In this document: positions 7,898-16,677 of the stretch, piece by piece
How positions within the stretch are numbered: position 1 is the stretch's first letter
Layout of the letters: each line of letters opens with the position of its first letter
Origin: an uncultured Succinatimonas sp.
Lineage (GTDB): Bacteria; Pseudomonadota; Gammaproteobacteria; Enterobacterales; Succinivibrionaceae
Direction: 5' to 3'
DNA: 45,354 bases
Assembly (NCBI GenBank): GCA_905201175.1
Contig: CAJKNC010000003.1
Span: forward strand, 1 to 45,354
The notes under the pieces: model-generated
What the model saw: the letters and a program-made list of their open reading frames with translations, nothing else
What the model was told of the DNA's origin: nothing
The model's database searches: none
Translations under genes and position numbers: made by a program

Positions 7898-9163
7898 CTA
7901 GATTAAGCAGGTGCTGAACCAAGGTACTAATACGATGAGGAAGAATACAAAGGTATAGCCGATAAAGAACGGAATTTCGCCCTTAGCTATGCTTCCCATC
8001 GACAGCTTAGTTACCGATGATGCCGCAAAGAGGTTTACTGCTACCGGCGGCGTCATGGTGCCTATAACGTTGGAGATAGATACTATCATACCAAAATGCA
8101 CTACATTGATGCCTAAGCTCTGGGCTACCGGCCACAACAGCGGTACTAACAGCACGCAGGTCGCTATGCCCTCGAGGAAGGTGCCGAATATCAGCAGGAT
8201 GATTGCTACGATCATGCAGTATGCTGTTGCGCCTAAGCTCATGCTGGTGATGAGATCGATAAGCATCTGTGATATGCCGGCATAGGTGAACAGCCAGGCA
8301 AATGCTGTAGAGGTTGCAATGATGAACAATACCATTGCTGAGCCCTTGCCTGAATCGATGATGATGGTCATTAAATCCTTCATCTTGATTTCACGGTAAA
8401 CAAAGCAGCCCACTACAAAGGAATATACTACAGCTACTGCAGCTGACTCTGTCGGTGTCATTAAGCCTGAATAAATTCCGCCTAAGATGATTACCGGCAA
8501 TAAAACTGCCCAAATAGCTTTATATAAAGCAATGCTGAAGTCTTTTAACGAAAGTCTCTTGTCTGACTTAGGCCAGTTTTCCTTATGGGAGAGGAAGAAG
8601 CACAGCACTGCTAACACAATGGTGATCATGATGCCGGCAACCAGACCGCCCTTGAACAAGTCGCCGATGGAGCTTGAGGTGATGGTTCCGTAAACAACCA
8701 TGATGATTGACGGCGGAATAATTGGGCCTAAGCCGCCTGCTACAGCTAATAAGCCTGCAGATCTCTCTTTTGGATAGCCGCGCTTAATCATTTCCGGATA
8801 CAGCATAGCACCAATAGCAATTACGGTTGCCGGGGCTGAGCCTGACAAGGCTGCAAAGAAGGCACAGGATATCAGCATTACATAGAACAAGCCGCCGCGT
8901 ACTCCGCCGACAAGCTCATTTGCCAAATCTACAATTCGTCTTGAAATGCCTCCGCGTGTCATCAGATTTCCGGCTAAGACGAAGAACGGAATGGCCATGA
9001 TGCTGCTTGAATCTAAGGCTGTAAAAATACGCTGTCCTACAACAACAACCGGCATTCCTAAATATAACAAGGTTACTGCTGTCGATACGCCTAAAGCTAA
9101 GGCAATCGGCACGCCGATAACCAGCAGTACGGCAAATAAACCAAATAAAATAATGCCTGTCAT
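7898..9163 (-). CDS. dctM: TRAP transporter large permease (DctM)
   Basis: The large membrane subunit of a tripartite ATP-independent periplasmic transporter, which uses an ion gradient to import an organic acid. It is 421 residues, normal for DctM, and is almost wholly hydrophobic with about 12 helices. Family-typical stretches include FVLAGNLMTRGGISRRIVD near residue 62 and GGLGPIIPPSIIMVVYG near 143. The ATG at 9163 directly abuts the stop codon of dctQ, so the two membrane subunits are coupled. Confidence 0.95.
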   Translation of the reverse strand: MTGIILFGLFAVLLVIGVPIALALGVSTAVTLLYLGMPVVVVGQRIFTALDSSSIMAIPFFVLAGNLMTRGGISRRIVDLANELVGGVRGGLFYVMLISCAFFAALSGSAPATVIAIGAMLYPEMIKRGYPKERSAGLLAVAGGLGPIIPPSIIMVVYGTITSSSIGDLFKGGLVAGIMITIVLAVLCFFLSHKENWPKSDKRLSLKDFSIALYKAIWAVLLPVIILGGIYSGLMTPTESAAVAVVYSFVVGCFVYREIKMKDLMTIIIDSGKGSAMVLFIIATSTAFAWLFTYAGISQMLIDLITSMSLGATAYCMIVAIILLIFGTFLEGIATCVLLVPLLWPVAQSLGINVVHFGMIVSISNVIGTMTPPVAVNLFAASSVTKLSMGSIAKGEIPFFIGYTFVFFLIVLVPWFSTCLI

Positions 9164-9679
9164 TTATTTCTTCTCCTCTTTTGCAGGTTTTTTCTCCTCT
9201 TTTGCAGGTAGCGGAGATTTAATTAGAATGCCTAAGCAATACAGCTGTACGATGGTGATGAGGCAGAAAGCAATCGGCAAGGATAGATACGGAAGCCACA
9301 TCGGTAAATTTAAGCCTGCAGAAACCTGTCCTGAGAGGATCTGTTTTTTGATAATAGTTAAGGAAGTCCAAAAGATAGTTGCTGAGAAACCGATAATCAC
9401 TATCTTAACTATAACCTGCATTATTCTCTTATAGAGCGGGCTTAACTTATCAATAACGGCAGTGATGTTAATTTGAGAACCGTCACGCAGACCTGCTTCA
9501 GTGGCTAATAAGGTCATATAAACCATGCAGTAGCGGGCAAGTTCATCAAACCAGGAAATTCCAGCTCCAATTAAGTTTCGATTTACAACCTGAGCAAAAG
9601 CTGCAATAGTCATAACAATAAAGCAGACTGCGATGATTGCATTCTCCAGCTTAACCAAGCGAGTTGCAACACTATTCAT
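9164..9679 (-). CDS. dctQ: TRAP transporter small permease (DctQ)
   Basis: The four-helix small membrane subunit that partners DctM. It is 171 residues with helices at about 13-33, 48-66, 87-107 and 127-150. The stretch GISWFDELARYCMVYMTLLATEAGLRDGSQI is the usual family core. The C-terminal tail is unusual: an acidic/basic heptad PAKEEKK occurs twice, encoded by two 18-nt direct repeats (9171-9188 and 9192-9209, 21-nt period). This tail is not part of the transport fold and its length could vary by slippage. The gene lies between the dctP attenuator and dctM. Confidence 0.93.
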   Translation of the reverse strand: MNSVATRLVKLENAIIAVCFIVMTIAAFAQVVNRNLIGAGISWFDELARYCMVYMTLLATEAGLRDGSQINITAVIDKLSPLYKRIMQVIVKIVIIGFSATIFWTSLTIIKKQILSGQVSAGLNLPMWLPYLSLPIAFCLITIVQLYCLGILIKSPLPAKEEKKPAKEEKK

Positions 9680-9712
9680 TTATTTTCTCACTCTAGCAGT
9701 ATTTAATGAAAA

Positions 9713-9730
9713 GGGGTATAAAAATACCCC
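9713..9730 (-). terminator. Attenuator between dctP and dctQM
   Basis: A 7-bp perfect hairpin, GGGGTAT with ATACCCC, is followed on the minus strand by CTTTTCATT. It lies about 30 nt after dctP and about 35 nt before dctQ. As in the amino-acid ABC operon, it would let the binding protein be made in excess of the permease. Confidence 0.7.
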
Positions 9731-9760
9731 CTCTTTTTCAAGCATCAGCTTTAATAAAAA

Positions 9761-10753
9761 TTACTTCTTAACAGAATTAACAGCTTCAGCTACAGCGTCA
9801 ACCCACTCCTGCGGAACATCAGCACGCAGCTTCTCAACCTCAGGCAGAACCTTTGCCTTCATTGCCTCACGGTCGATGTCATAGAAGTTTACGCCCAGCT
9901 TCTTCAGCTCTACTGTTGCCTCATCGTTGATTTCCTTGAGGTTCTGACGCTGCCAGGCAACTGCATTCTTCATAGCCTCTTCTACCTTAGGCTTCAAATC
10001 ATCCGGGATCTTGTTCCAGGCCATATCTGATACGCCTACTAAGATGTAGGTGAACTGATGACGGGTATTAGTTACATTCTTGATAACCTCATAGTAGCGG
10101 TTCTTCAGCATGTTGCCGATAGCATTTTCGCAGGCATCAATAGTGCCCTGCTGCAGTGCTGTGTACTGCTCTGTAGCCGGCATCGGGGTTGCAATAGCTC
10201 CGGTTGCATTGAAGGCAGCAATCTGCATCTTGTTTTCCATGGTGCGGATCTTAACGCCCTTGAAGTCATCAACAGTCTTGATCGGATTCTTAGAGAAGGT
10301 ATCACGGAAGCCGGACTCCAGCCAGCCGATGATGTGAATGCCCTGCTCGGCAGCCTTAGCCTTAACTAATTCACCGATCTTGCCGTCTGCTGCAGCATGA
10401 GCTTCCTCAACGGTATCAAACAGGAACGGCTGATCGAGAATTACCATTTCCGGAATGAACTGGGACAATACGGTATTTACAACGGTGATGATGTCGATAG
10501 TACCCATCTGAGCGCCTTCGTACATATCACGCTCACCGCCTAAAGTACCGCCGGCGATAACCTGAACCTTGATCTTGCCGTCAGTCAAGCGGGCACATTC
10601 ATCAGCAAACTTCTGACCGCCCATAGCATAGCTTGAATTAGCCGGATCAACGAAGCCCATCTTTAAATTGAGCTCTTCAGCAGCGGCAGAGCCTACAGAT
10701 ACAGCTAAGGCAGCGGCTAAAGCAGTAGCTTTAAATAGTTTCTTAAAATTCAT
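9761..10753 (-). CDS. dctP: TRAP transporter substrate-binding protein (DctP)
   Basis: The periplasmic binding subunit of the TRAP system. A Sec signal peptide of about 24 residues ends in SAAA before EELNLKMG. The mature protein follows the DctP pattern, with TLGGERDMYEGAQMGTIDI and a conserved arginine in GVKIRTMEN that in the family forms a salt bridge to the ligand carboxylate. Without more data the ligand could be a C4-dicarboxylate, a sugar acid or a keto acid. A TTG at 10765 would give four extra residues, but GGAG is correctly spaced for the ATG at 10753, giving 330 residues. The gene is first in the operon. Confidence 0.93.
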   Translation of the reverse strand: MNFKKLFKATALAAALAVSVGSAAAEELNLKMGFVDPANSSYAMGGQKFADECARLTDGKIKVQVIAGGTLGGERDMYEGAQMGTIDIITVVNTVLSQFIPEMVILDQPFLFDTVEEAHAAADGKIGELVKAKAAEQGIHIIGWLESGFRDTFSKNPIKTVDDFKGVKIRTMENKMQIAAFNATGAIATPMPATEQYTALQQGTIDACENAIGNMLKNRYYEVIKNVTNTRHQFTYILVGVSDMAWNKIPDDLKPKVEEAMKNAVAWQRQNLKEINDEATVELKKLGVNFYDIDREAMKAKVLPEVEKLRADVPQEWVDAVAEAVNSVKK

Positions 10754-11031
10754 AACCATCTCCAAAATGTTCGCAATCCAAGTCTTTCATTGCAAGAGTC
10801 TTTATATACTCAAACGTCCTGAATAAAAGCTTACATTCCTAAGAATAAAGGAAAAGCTCAAATCTGCAACTTTACATTTTCATATTTGTATAGCCGATCA
10901 TGTTTTTGAATAATATTCATCAGACCTTTATAATAAATATTGACATCGATCATATTGTATAACATTTTATCTTGAACAAAATTTTATTGCTTATCTAGGT
11001 GTTTTATCGGTATAAATTAAAATTATTTTCG

Positions 11032-11065
11032 CAGTTTTACTTTTTGAAGACGAAAAAGTAAAGCT
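11032..11065. repeat. 14-bp inverted repeat (hairpin)
   Basis: The arms CAGTTTTACTTTTT and AAAAAGTAAAGCTG flank a 6-nt loop and pair along 14 positions with one G-U. No T-run follows on either strand, so it is not a normal terminator. It could be a protein-binding site or part of an unannotated RNA. Confidence 0.45.
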
Positions 11066-11538
11066 GTACATATAAAAATGTTTAATAACTTATCAGACCT
11101 CTATACATAAATAATCATAAAAAAACAGTTCAAATAAGAATATTTTTTTATACTTATAAAGCTTTTACAATAAATCAGCACGCTTTGTGACACCCACATA
11201 AAACGTTTGCGCAAAAATGGACGGAAACACCTTTTTGGAGCAGTTTAAATTGCAGTTATATAGCTTTAAGCTAATCTAAATTTAGGCAGCAAATTCACTT
11301 ACATTATTTATATAACGATTACAATAATAGATTTTATGCTATTTATTTATAAATACGCATTTTTTATATGGAGAGATTGCTGAGGAATAAGCGTTTTCCT
11401 AACAGTGGCTGTTCAGCATAATTAAATACAATAAGTATCTGTATAGAAAAAAGCTATTAAATAATAAGAGCTTTTAAGCTTCCAAAAGACTGCAATATGC
11501 ACCAATATTATGCAAGTTTTAAATTTACTAATGCTTAT

Positions 11539-11576
11539 AAAAGTCCAATCTGATCTGCTTGTCAAATGGAACTTTT
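11539..11576 (-). terminator. Possible terminator of the EamA transporter gene
   Basis: On the minus strand AAAAGTTCCA can pair with TGGACTTTT (one bulge) across a 19-nt loop, about 17 nt after the stop codon. The T-run is short, so the call is weak. Confidence 0.4.
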
Positions 11577-11592
11577 AATTTCTAAAATGATG

Positions 11593-12561
11593 TTAGCTGT
11601 CTTTTTTTTCACCAGCTTCCTGAGCTTTTAAAGCCTGCTGCCGGTGATATTCTTCAATCTGCTTTTTAGTCTTGCTTACCGTAACCAGATATACGCCGCA
11701 GAAGATGCATATTACGGCTAAAATCTTAGGTAAAGTTACAGTATCAAGTCCCCAGAGAATGGCTAAAATGCAGGCTACTGTAGGCTGAACGTAGTTATAC
11801 ATGCCGGCAACCGTAGGTCTTAATTGACGCAGGCCGATAACTATTAATAGATAGCAGGCAAAAGTTCCCAAAAATGCAATATAGGCAATTATTGAAATTT
11901 CTTCAAAGCTTAGCTGTTCCCATGCTGTAGATAAAAGCGAAGGAGTTGTGCAGGGGATCATAATTAAGAATGAGTAGGTAAACATCCACTTCATAATAGT
12001 TACTAAGGAATAACGATTGATGAAGTTTTTATATAAGACCATATACAAGGCATAGCATATTTGAGCAAAGATTGCCAGACAATCGCCTAAAATGCTCAGG
12101 CCTTCCTGCTGAACGCTTATGCCGTCAGCAGATCCCACAATCAGGACTAAAGCTCCGATAGCGCCTAGCATCAGACCTAAAATTTTTTTGGAGGTTATCG
12201 GCTCTTTTAAGATAAAAGCAGCTAAAACCATAGTCCACATCGGCATTGAGGTGGTCATGATGGAAGCATTGGCAGGAGAGGTTAAGGAAACTGCAAAAAT
12301 AAAGCAGCCTTGATTTAGAACTATGCCTAGAAGCGCTGCAAAAAATAATCTGAATAAATCACCGTGCGGAACATGCTCCCGAGGAAGACAAAAAGACAGC
12401 AGCCAAAAGCAGATCATGGCGACCGTAACGCGCAGGTCCGTTAAGACTAATGGAGAAACTACTCCCCCTAACATCAAGGTTTTAGCTAATGGAGACATGC
12501 CTCCCCATAAAGAATTGGCCAGCAGCATAGAGGCATGGCCTTTAAGTTCATTTTTCGTCAT
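11593..12561 (-). CDS. EamA/DMT-family transporter
   Basis: An inner-membrane carrier of the drug/metabolite transporter superfamily, 322 residues with ten predicted helices arranged as two EamA repeats. The first repeat opens with GHASMLLANSLWGGMSPLAKTL and ends near residue 142; the second starts near GDCLAIFAQICYALYMVLYK. The C-terminal tail of about 30 residues is charged and cytoplasmic. Members export amino acids, metabolites or drugs; the substrate cannot be told here. It lies 14 nt after the glycosyltransferase gene on the same strand, so the two may be co-transcribed. Confidence 0.9.
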   Translation of the reverse strand: MTKNELKGHASMLLANSLWGGMSPLAKTLMLGGVVSPLVLTDLRVTVAMICFWLLSFCLPREHVPHGDLFRLFFAALLGIVLNQGCFIFAVSLTSPANASIMTTSMPMWTMVLAAFILKEPITSKKILGLMLGAIGALVLIVGSADGISVQQEGLSILGDCLAIFAQICYALYMVLYKNFINRYSLVTIMKWMFTYSFLIMIPCTTPSLLSTAWEQLSFEEISIIAYIAFLGTFACYLLIVIGLRQLRPTVAGMYNYVQPTVACILAILWGLDTVTLPKILAVICIFCGVYLVTVSKTKKQIEEYHRQQALKAQEAGEKKDS

Positions 12562-12575
12562 ATTAAAAGCAAATA

Positions 12576-13310
12576 CTAGTTATCTAAATTATTTTCACGT
12601 ACTGCTGGATCCAAATAGCGCTTTTTCATCCATAAAAAAACCAGGAGATTGCAAAAATCACTCATGATTGTAGACAGATGATTGCGCTTAGATTTACCAA
12701 AACGTCTTCTTTGATAGCGGACGTTGACAGCACATACTCTGTTTCCGGTTAGCTGTACTAAAGCCGGCAGCAGGAATTGTATACCTGAATACCATGGAAG
12801 TGATTGTAATAATTTAGTTTTTCCTATTTTTAGAGGACAGCTGGCATCTTCAATAAAGTCCCCTGTAAACATATGACGGATATTGGCAAAAAAATACTTT
12901 ATAAAGCGCACATACAGGCTCTCATGGGAAAAATCGCGAACTCCGCAGACAAGCCCCGAATCAAAGCGATACTGAAGCAGCTTTTCAAAATCATCAGGGA
13001 AAGTCTGCAAATCGGCATCCATATAGCCGGTTAAAGGCGATTTGATGCGCATCAAAGAAGCCTTAATTGCTCCGGAAACGCCGTTGCGGCGCTCTAAGGA
13101 CAAATAAAAGAAATCTTTTTTACGCATGCACAAATCACGAATTAAAACCAAGGACTGATCTGTCGAGGCATCATTTACAAATAAAACGCAAGTCTTAACC
13201 GAAGCTTTTTCTATATAATTCTGTAAAGCCTGCGCTAAGCTTGGGAAGCTCTCCTGTTCGTTGTACACAGGAATAATTATGGTCAATTCATAATTTGCAG
13301 TTGGGTTCAT
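12576..13310 (-). CDS. Family 2 glycosyltransferase (GtrB/ArnC/DPM1-like, soluble)
   Basis: A GT-A fold glycosyltransferase of 244 residues. It opens with LTIIIPVYNEQESFPSL, then FVNDASTDQSL (the first acidic metal/nucleotide site) and GYMDADLQTFPDDFEKL (the DxD-like motif). The RRFGKSKRN stretch near residue 206 matches the polyprenyl-phosphate glycosyltransferase subgroup (ArnC, GtrB, DPM1). The C-terminal helices that anchor many GtrB/ArnC proteins are absent. The enzyme probably makes a polyprenyl-phosphate sugar donor at the inner face of the membrane. A PMT-type acceptor enzyme encoded at 6.1-7.7 kb could use such a donor, but the link is inference. Confidence 0.87.
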   Translation of the reverse strand: MNPTANYELTIIIPVYNEQESFPSLAQALQNYIEKASVKTCVLFVNDASTDQSLVLIRDLCMRKKDFFYLSLERRNGVSGAIKASLMRIKSPLTGYMDADLQTFPDDFEKLLQYRFDSGLVCGVRDFSHESLYVRFIKYFFANIRHMFTGDFIEDASCPLKIGKTKLLQSLPWYSGIQFLLPALVQLTGNRVCAVNVRYQRRRFGKSKRNHLSTIMSDFCNLLVFLWMKKRYLDPAVRENNLDN

Positions 13311-13416
13311 ATTAGGTTAGCAGGTGCTATAATCAAAAAGAGGCTTATTTAATTTAGATAATTTTAGCTCAAATCTATTTAAATGTAAGCTTAATCACAA
13401 AAATTAAGGATTTTTT

Positions 13417-13776
13417 ATGGCTACAGAAACTATTTTTACCAAAATCATTAACGGTACTATCCCTTCTAAGATTTTATATCATGATGATTTAGTAACAGCT
13501 TTTGCCGATATTGCACCAAAAGCGCCCCATCACATTTTGATTGTGACTAATAAGCCCATTCCCTCTGTTGCTGAAGCTGAAAACGAAGACGAGCAGATGC
13601 TAGGTCATTTATTTATCGTAGCCCGCAAGATTGCAACTGACTTAGGAGTCAACGAAAGCGGCTATCGCTTAATTGTTAATGTCGGCGCTGACGGCGGTCA
13701 GGAAGTCCCGCATATTCATATGCATCTGCTAGCAGGCGGCAAATTAGGCGGTCTAGGCTTCCCTAAGCAGGATTAA
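13417..13776 (+). CDS. hinT: HIT-family nucleoside phosphoramidase (HinT)
   Basis: A cytosolic purine nucleoside phosphoramidase/adenylyl hydrolase of the histidine-triad family. The 119 residues are the usual length. The catalytic triad HxHxH is HIHMH at 99-103, preceded by GADGGQEVP. The N-terminus IFTKIINGTIPSKILYHDD is the standard HinT opening. The start ATG at 13417 follows AAGGA. In E. coli hinT is followed by the lipoprotein genes ycfL and lpoB; here too a lipoprotein gene follows, so part of that order is kept. Confidence 0.95.
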   Translation: MATETIFTKIINGTIPSKILYHDDLVTAFADIAPKAPHHILIVTNKPIPSVAEAENEDEQMLGHLFIVARKIATDLGVNESGYRLIVNVGADGGQEVPHIHMHLLAGGKLGGLGFPKQD

Positions 13777-13830
13777 TGAAAATCCCCTCAGGACGTATAG
13801 ACATAAGCTTTAATTATTGCATTTATGGAG

Positions 13831-13849
13831 ACCTTGTTAATCACAAGGT
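13831..13849 (+). promoter_or_regulatory. Hairpin that covers the ribosome site of the lipoprotein gene
   Basis: ACCTTG at 13831-13836 pairs perfectly with CAAGGT at 13844-13849 across a 7-nt loop. The AAGG at 13845-13848 is the only plausible Shine-Dalgarno for the ATG at 13856, so it would be sequestered when the hairpin forms. Confidence 0.5.
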
Positions 13850-13855
13850 TTATTT

Positions 13856-14719
13856 ATGAATAAAAATATCACTATCTTAGCTTTATCGGCATCAGCGGCA
13901 TTAGGTCTTCTTAATGGCTGCGCTAATTTTTTTGATAGCTCTGTAGGCCCTGAAGGGTATGATGTGATCGTCACAGACGGCAAAGCATCAGTTGTAGAAA
14001 CTCATAAAAATACTGCTAAAGCTGCTCCGCAGCAAAAAAATGAAGCCAAAGCCTTAGAGAAGTATGCCCCATCTCCATACAGCGGCACTCTTCAGGCAGG
14101 TCAGGTAGTTCCATATATTCCCGACAGCCCGGCAGATAATTCCAAAGCCACTCCCTTTAGCAATCTCACCGATAACTATGCTCAAAGCCTCGAAAGCAGC
14201 ACAGCACCAGCAGCTCAGGCAACTCCTGAGGCTGTGAAAACAGAACAAGCTCCGGCACCAGAAGTTATAATCGAAGAGGCCTCGGAATTACCTATATATG
14301 CCTCATCGAGCAATATTGCTGCAAAATGCAGTCTCGATAACAACAAGGCCTCTAATGCTGCACGCAGCATGGCGCTCAGCATTGCCAAAAAGCTCAGCCA
14401 AACTGCCGGCAAGCTCTATGTTGCCTCTACTGTAGTTGCAGATGAATACAGCGACTGCGCTCAAGATGTTTCCAGCGTCGTAGCCTCTGCCTTAGCCGGC
14501 AACGGCAATTTTGAAATTATTTCAGCAAATTCGCAGATAGGACAGAATCAGGGCTCATCCTTACTGATCCCCTCTTTAATAAGACAATGTAAAGCTCAAA
14601 ATATTCCCTACTTAAATATCTCTGTAATTCAAAAGGTAAACGGTAAGCCGACAGTCTCTGTCCGTGTAATCAGAGTACATGACGGCATTACCTTATCGCA
14701 AATGTCAACTTCTTTATAA
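13856..14719 (+). CDS. Outer-membrane lipoprotein, LpoB-like by fold pattern and context
   Basis: A secreted lipoprotein of 287 residues. The signal peptide ends in a good lipobox (LLNGC, lipidated Cys22). The position-2 residue is Ala, so sorting to the outer membrane is expected. Residues about 40-140 are low-complexity and rich in Ala, Pro, Lys, Glu and Gln, like a periplasm-spanning linker. The C-terminal 150 residues alternate helices and strands (KLYVASTVV, FEIISANSQI, IPYLNISVI, TVSVRVIRV), as in LpoB/FlgO-type domains. In E. coli LpoB activates penicillin-binding protein 1b and is encoded just after hinT and ycfL. The LpoB assignment rests on layout and context and is moderate. Confidence 0.7.
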   Translation: MNKNITILALSASAALGLLNGCANFFDSSVGPEGYDVIVTDGKASVVETHKNTAKAAPQQKNEAKALEKYAPSPYSGTLQAGQVVPYIPDSPADNSKATPFSNLTDNYAQSLESSTAPAAQATPEAVKTEQAPAPEVIIEEASELPIYASSSNIAAKCSLDNNKASNAARSMALSIAKKLSQTAGKLYVASTVVADEYSDCAQDVSSVVASALAGNGNFEIISANSQIGQNQGSSLLIPSLIRQCKAQNIPYLNISVIQKVNGKPTVSVRVIRVHDGITLSQMSTSL

Positions 14720-14731
14720 GCAAACAAAAAC

Positions 14732-16666
14732 GTGATTTCTTTTTCTGATTTAACCCTTATGCGCGGCACGAAGATCTTAGTCGATCATGCCTCTGCTGCG
14801 ATTTATCCTGGCCAAAAGGTCGGTATTATCGGCCGCAACGGCTGCGGCAAATCGTCTTTATTCGCTGCAATCCGCGGAGAAATTTCTGCTGAGACGGGCA
14901 ATATCAATGTTCCTCGCAATTTAAGCATATCCTCTGTAGCTCAGCAGACTCCCGCCCTTGAAGAAGCTGCTATCGAATATGTTATCGACGGTGATAAACG
15001 TCTGCGAGATCTCCAGCGGCAAAAAGAACAGGCTATGGCTGCAGGCGACGGCGATAAAATCGGTCTTTTAGAAGATCTCCTAGGACAAGCCGGAGCCTGG
15101 ACCATCAAGCCGCGTGCTGAGGAGCTTCTGCACGGTCTTGGCTTTGCTGATCATGAAATGCACAAGAGCGTTAAGGATTTCTCCGGCGGCTGGAGAATGC
15201 GCTTAAACCTAGCTCAGGCATTAATCTGCAAATCCGATCTCCTGCTTTTAGATGAGCCTACAAACCACTTAGATTTAGATACCATCATCTTTCTGGAAAA
15301 TTATCTTAAAGCCTACGAAGGAACTATCCTCTGTATTTCCCATGATCGTGATTTTCTCGACAGCTTTGTAAGCCATATTCTGCACTTTGAAGCAGCCAAG
15401 CTTGTCATGTATACCGGAAATTACGGCGAATATGAAAGACTGCGCTCAGAGAGAATAAAAAATGAAGTTGCCAGCCGCAAGCGCGAAGAGGCTGCCATTG
15501 CTCATATGCAGGCTTTCGTCGATCGCTTCCGCTATAAAGCCTCAAAAGCCAAACAGGCTCAAAGCATGATTAAGGCAATTGAAAGAGTTAAGCTTACCGC
15601 TGTTACTCAGGAGGAATCTCCCTACCATATCAGGTTTTTCGATCCTGACAGAACTGTAGATGTCTTATGCGACTTAAAGGAGCTGGACTGCGGCTATGAT
15701 CAGGAAACCGTACTGCATAATGTCAAGCTGTCAGTATTTGCAGGAGATCGCATTGGTCTCTTAGGCCGTAATGGCCAGGGTAAATCCACATTGATAAAAA
15801 CCATCTGCGGAGTCATCCCGCCGATAAAGGGTTCTTTTGCTCTCGGAAAAGGAGTAAAGATCGGCTACTTTGCACAGCATGAGCTTGAATCCTTAAGACC
15901 GCAGCTAAGCGCTCTGGATCATTTAAGGCTCATAGATCCTGATGCAGCTGAAAAGGACCTGCGCTCATTTTTAGGCAGCTTTGCCTTCTCAGGAGATAAG
16001 GCTGCTAATACTGTTATGTCAATGTCAGGCGGCGAGCAGGCTCGTTTAGCTTTAGCAATATTAGCTTATCAAAAACCTAATTTGCTGCTTTTAGATGAGC
16101 CTACTAACCATCTTGATCTGGAAATGCGCGAAGCTTTGTCTGTAGGACTTGCCTCCTACTCAGGAGCTCTGATCCTGGTATCTCACGATCGCTACCTATT
16201 AGAAGCCATTGCCAGCAAGCTGTGGCTGGTCGATAACGGCAAGGTCGTTGAATTTGACGGCGATCTCAATGACTATCAGGATTACCTTAATTTACAGAAT
16301 AAAGAATATAAAGAAAAATTACGTGCGCAAAAACAGGATTTGGCTTCTAATCAGGCCAAGGCTCAAAACTATAAAAGCCGTGAGCAGAAAAAGGCTGACG
16401 CTGCCTTCAGAGCCTCGCTGCGGCCGCTTAAGCTTGAAGCAGAACGCCTAGAAAAGCAAATGGAGCAATGCCAAAAGCGCTTAAAGGAAATTGATGAAGC
16501 TCTATCTGACAGCAATCTTTATAATAACGATAAGGATAAGGTGGAAGCCTTGCTTAAAGAGCGAGCTAAATTCAGCAGCGACAACGATGAGCTTGAAATG
16601 CAATGGCTTGAAAAACAAGAGGAAATTGAGAATAAAACTCAGGAATATCAAAAAGGCCTCGCTTGA
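14732..16666 (+). CDS. yheS: ABC-F family ATPase (YheS-like)
   Basis: A soluble twin-ATPase of the ABC-F family that acts on ribosomes; it has no membrane part. There are two ABC domains: the first P-loop GRNGCGKSS at 34-42 with LDEPTNHLDLDT, and the second with GRNGQGKST and LDEPTNHLDLEM. The interdomain linker (about 240-290) is the ABC-F P-site-tRNA interaction motif region. The C-terminus (about 530-640) is a charged coiled coil. The opening residues and 644-residue length fit E. coli YheS rather than Uup or EttA. The start is a GTG at 14732, 12 nt after the lipoprotein stop codon, with no strong Shine-Dalgarno. Confidence 0.9.
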   Translation: MISFSDLTLMRGTKILVDHASAAIYPGQKVGIIGRNGCGKSSLFAAIRGEISAETGNINVPRNLSISSVAQQTPALEEAAIEYVIDGDKRLRDLQRQKEQAMAAGDGDKIGLLEDLLGQAGAWTIKPRAEELLHGLGFADHEMHKSVKDFSGGWRMRLNLAQALICKSDLLLLDEPTNHLDLDTIIFLENYLKAYEGTILCISHDRDFLDSFVSHILHFEAAKLVMYTGNYGEYERLRSERIKNEVASRKREEAAIAHMQAFVDRFRYKASKAKQAQSMIKAIERVKLTAVTQEESPYHIRFFDPDRTVDVLCDLKELDCGYDQETVLHNVKLSVFAGDRIGLLGRNGQGKSTLIKTICGVIPPIKGSFALGKGVKIGYFAQHELESLRPQLSALDHLRLIDPDAAEKDLRSFLGSFAFSGDKAANTVMSMSGGEQARLALAILAYQKPNLLLLDEPTNHLDLEMREALSVGLASYSGALILVSHDRYLLEAIASKLWLVDNGKVVEFDGDLNDYQDYLNLQNKEYKEKLRAQKQDLASNQAKAQNYKSREQKKADAAFRASLRPLKLEAERLEKQMEQCQKRLKEIDEALSDSNLYNNDKDKVEALLKERAKFSSDNDELEMQWLEKQEEIENKTQEYQKGLA

Positions 16667-16676
16667 GGCCTAAATG
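16654..16676 (-). terminator. Terminator of rlmJ
   Basis: The 7-bp hairpin AGGCCTC/GAGGCCT with a 4-nt loop overlaps the 3' end of the convergent ABC-F gene. On the minus strand it is followed by TTTTG just past the rlmJ stop codon. Confidence 0.55.
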
Positions 16677-16677
16677 C

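Larger units (their letters stand above)
10766..11592. other. AT-rich intergenic region of about 830 bp
   Basis: I see no convincing gene on either strand. The dctP promoter must lie near 10770-10850, but no strong hexamer pair stands out. A long hairpin sits at 11032-11065 (CAGTTTTACTTTTT paired with AAAAAGTAAAGCTG, one G-U). A weak terminator-like repeat for the EamA gene lies at 11539-11576. The rest is A/T-rich sequence. Confidence 0.5.

Noticed and set aside
8946..9434. A 162-codon plus-strand frame opposite dctM and dctQ
   Set aside because: It is antisense to two well-supported transporter genes and its translation shows no family pattern.
11184..11206. CRP-like sequence TTTGTGACACCCACATAAA
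   Set aside because: Only one half matches the TGTGA consensus; the second half does not.
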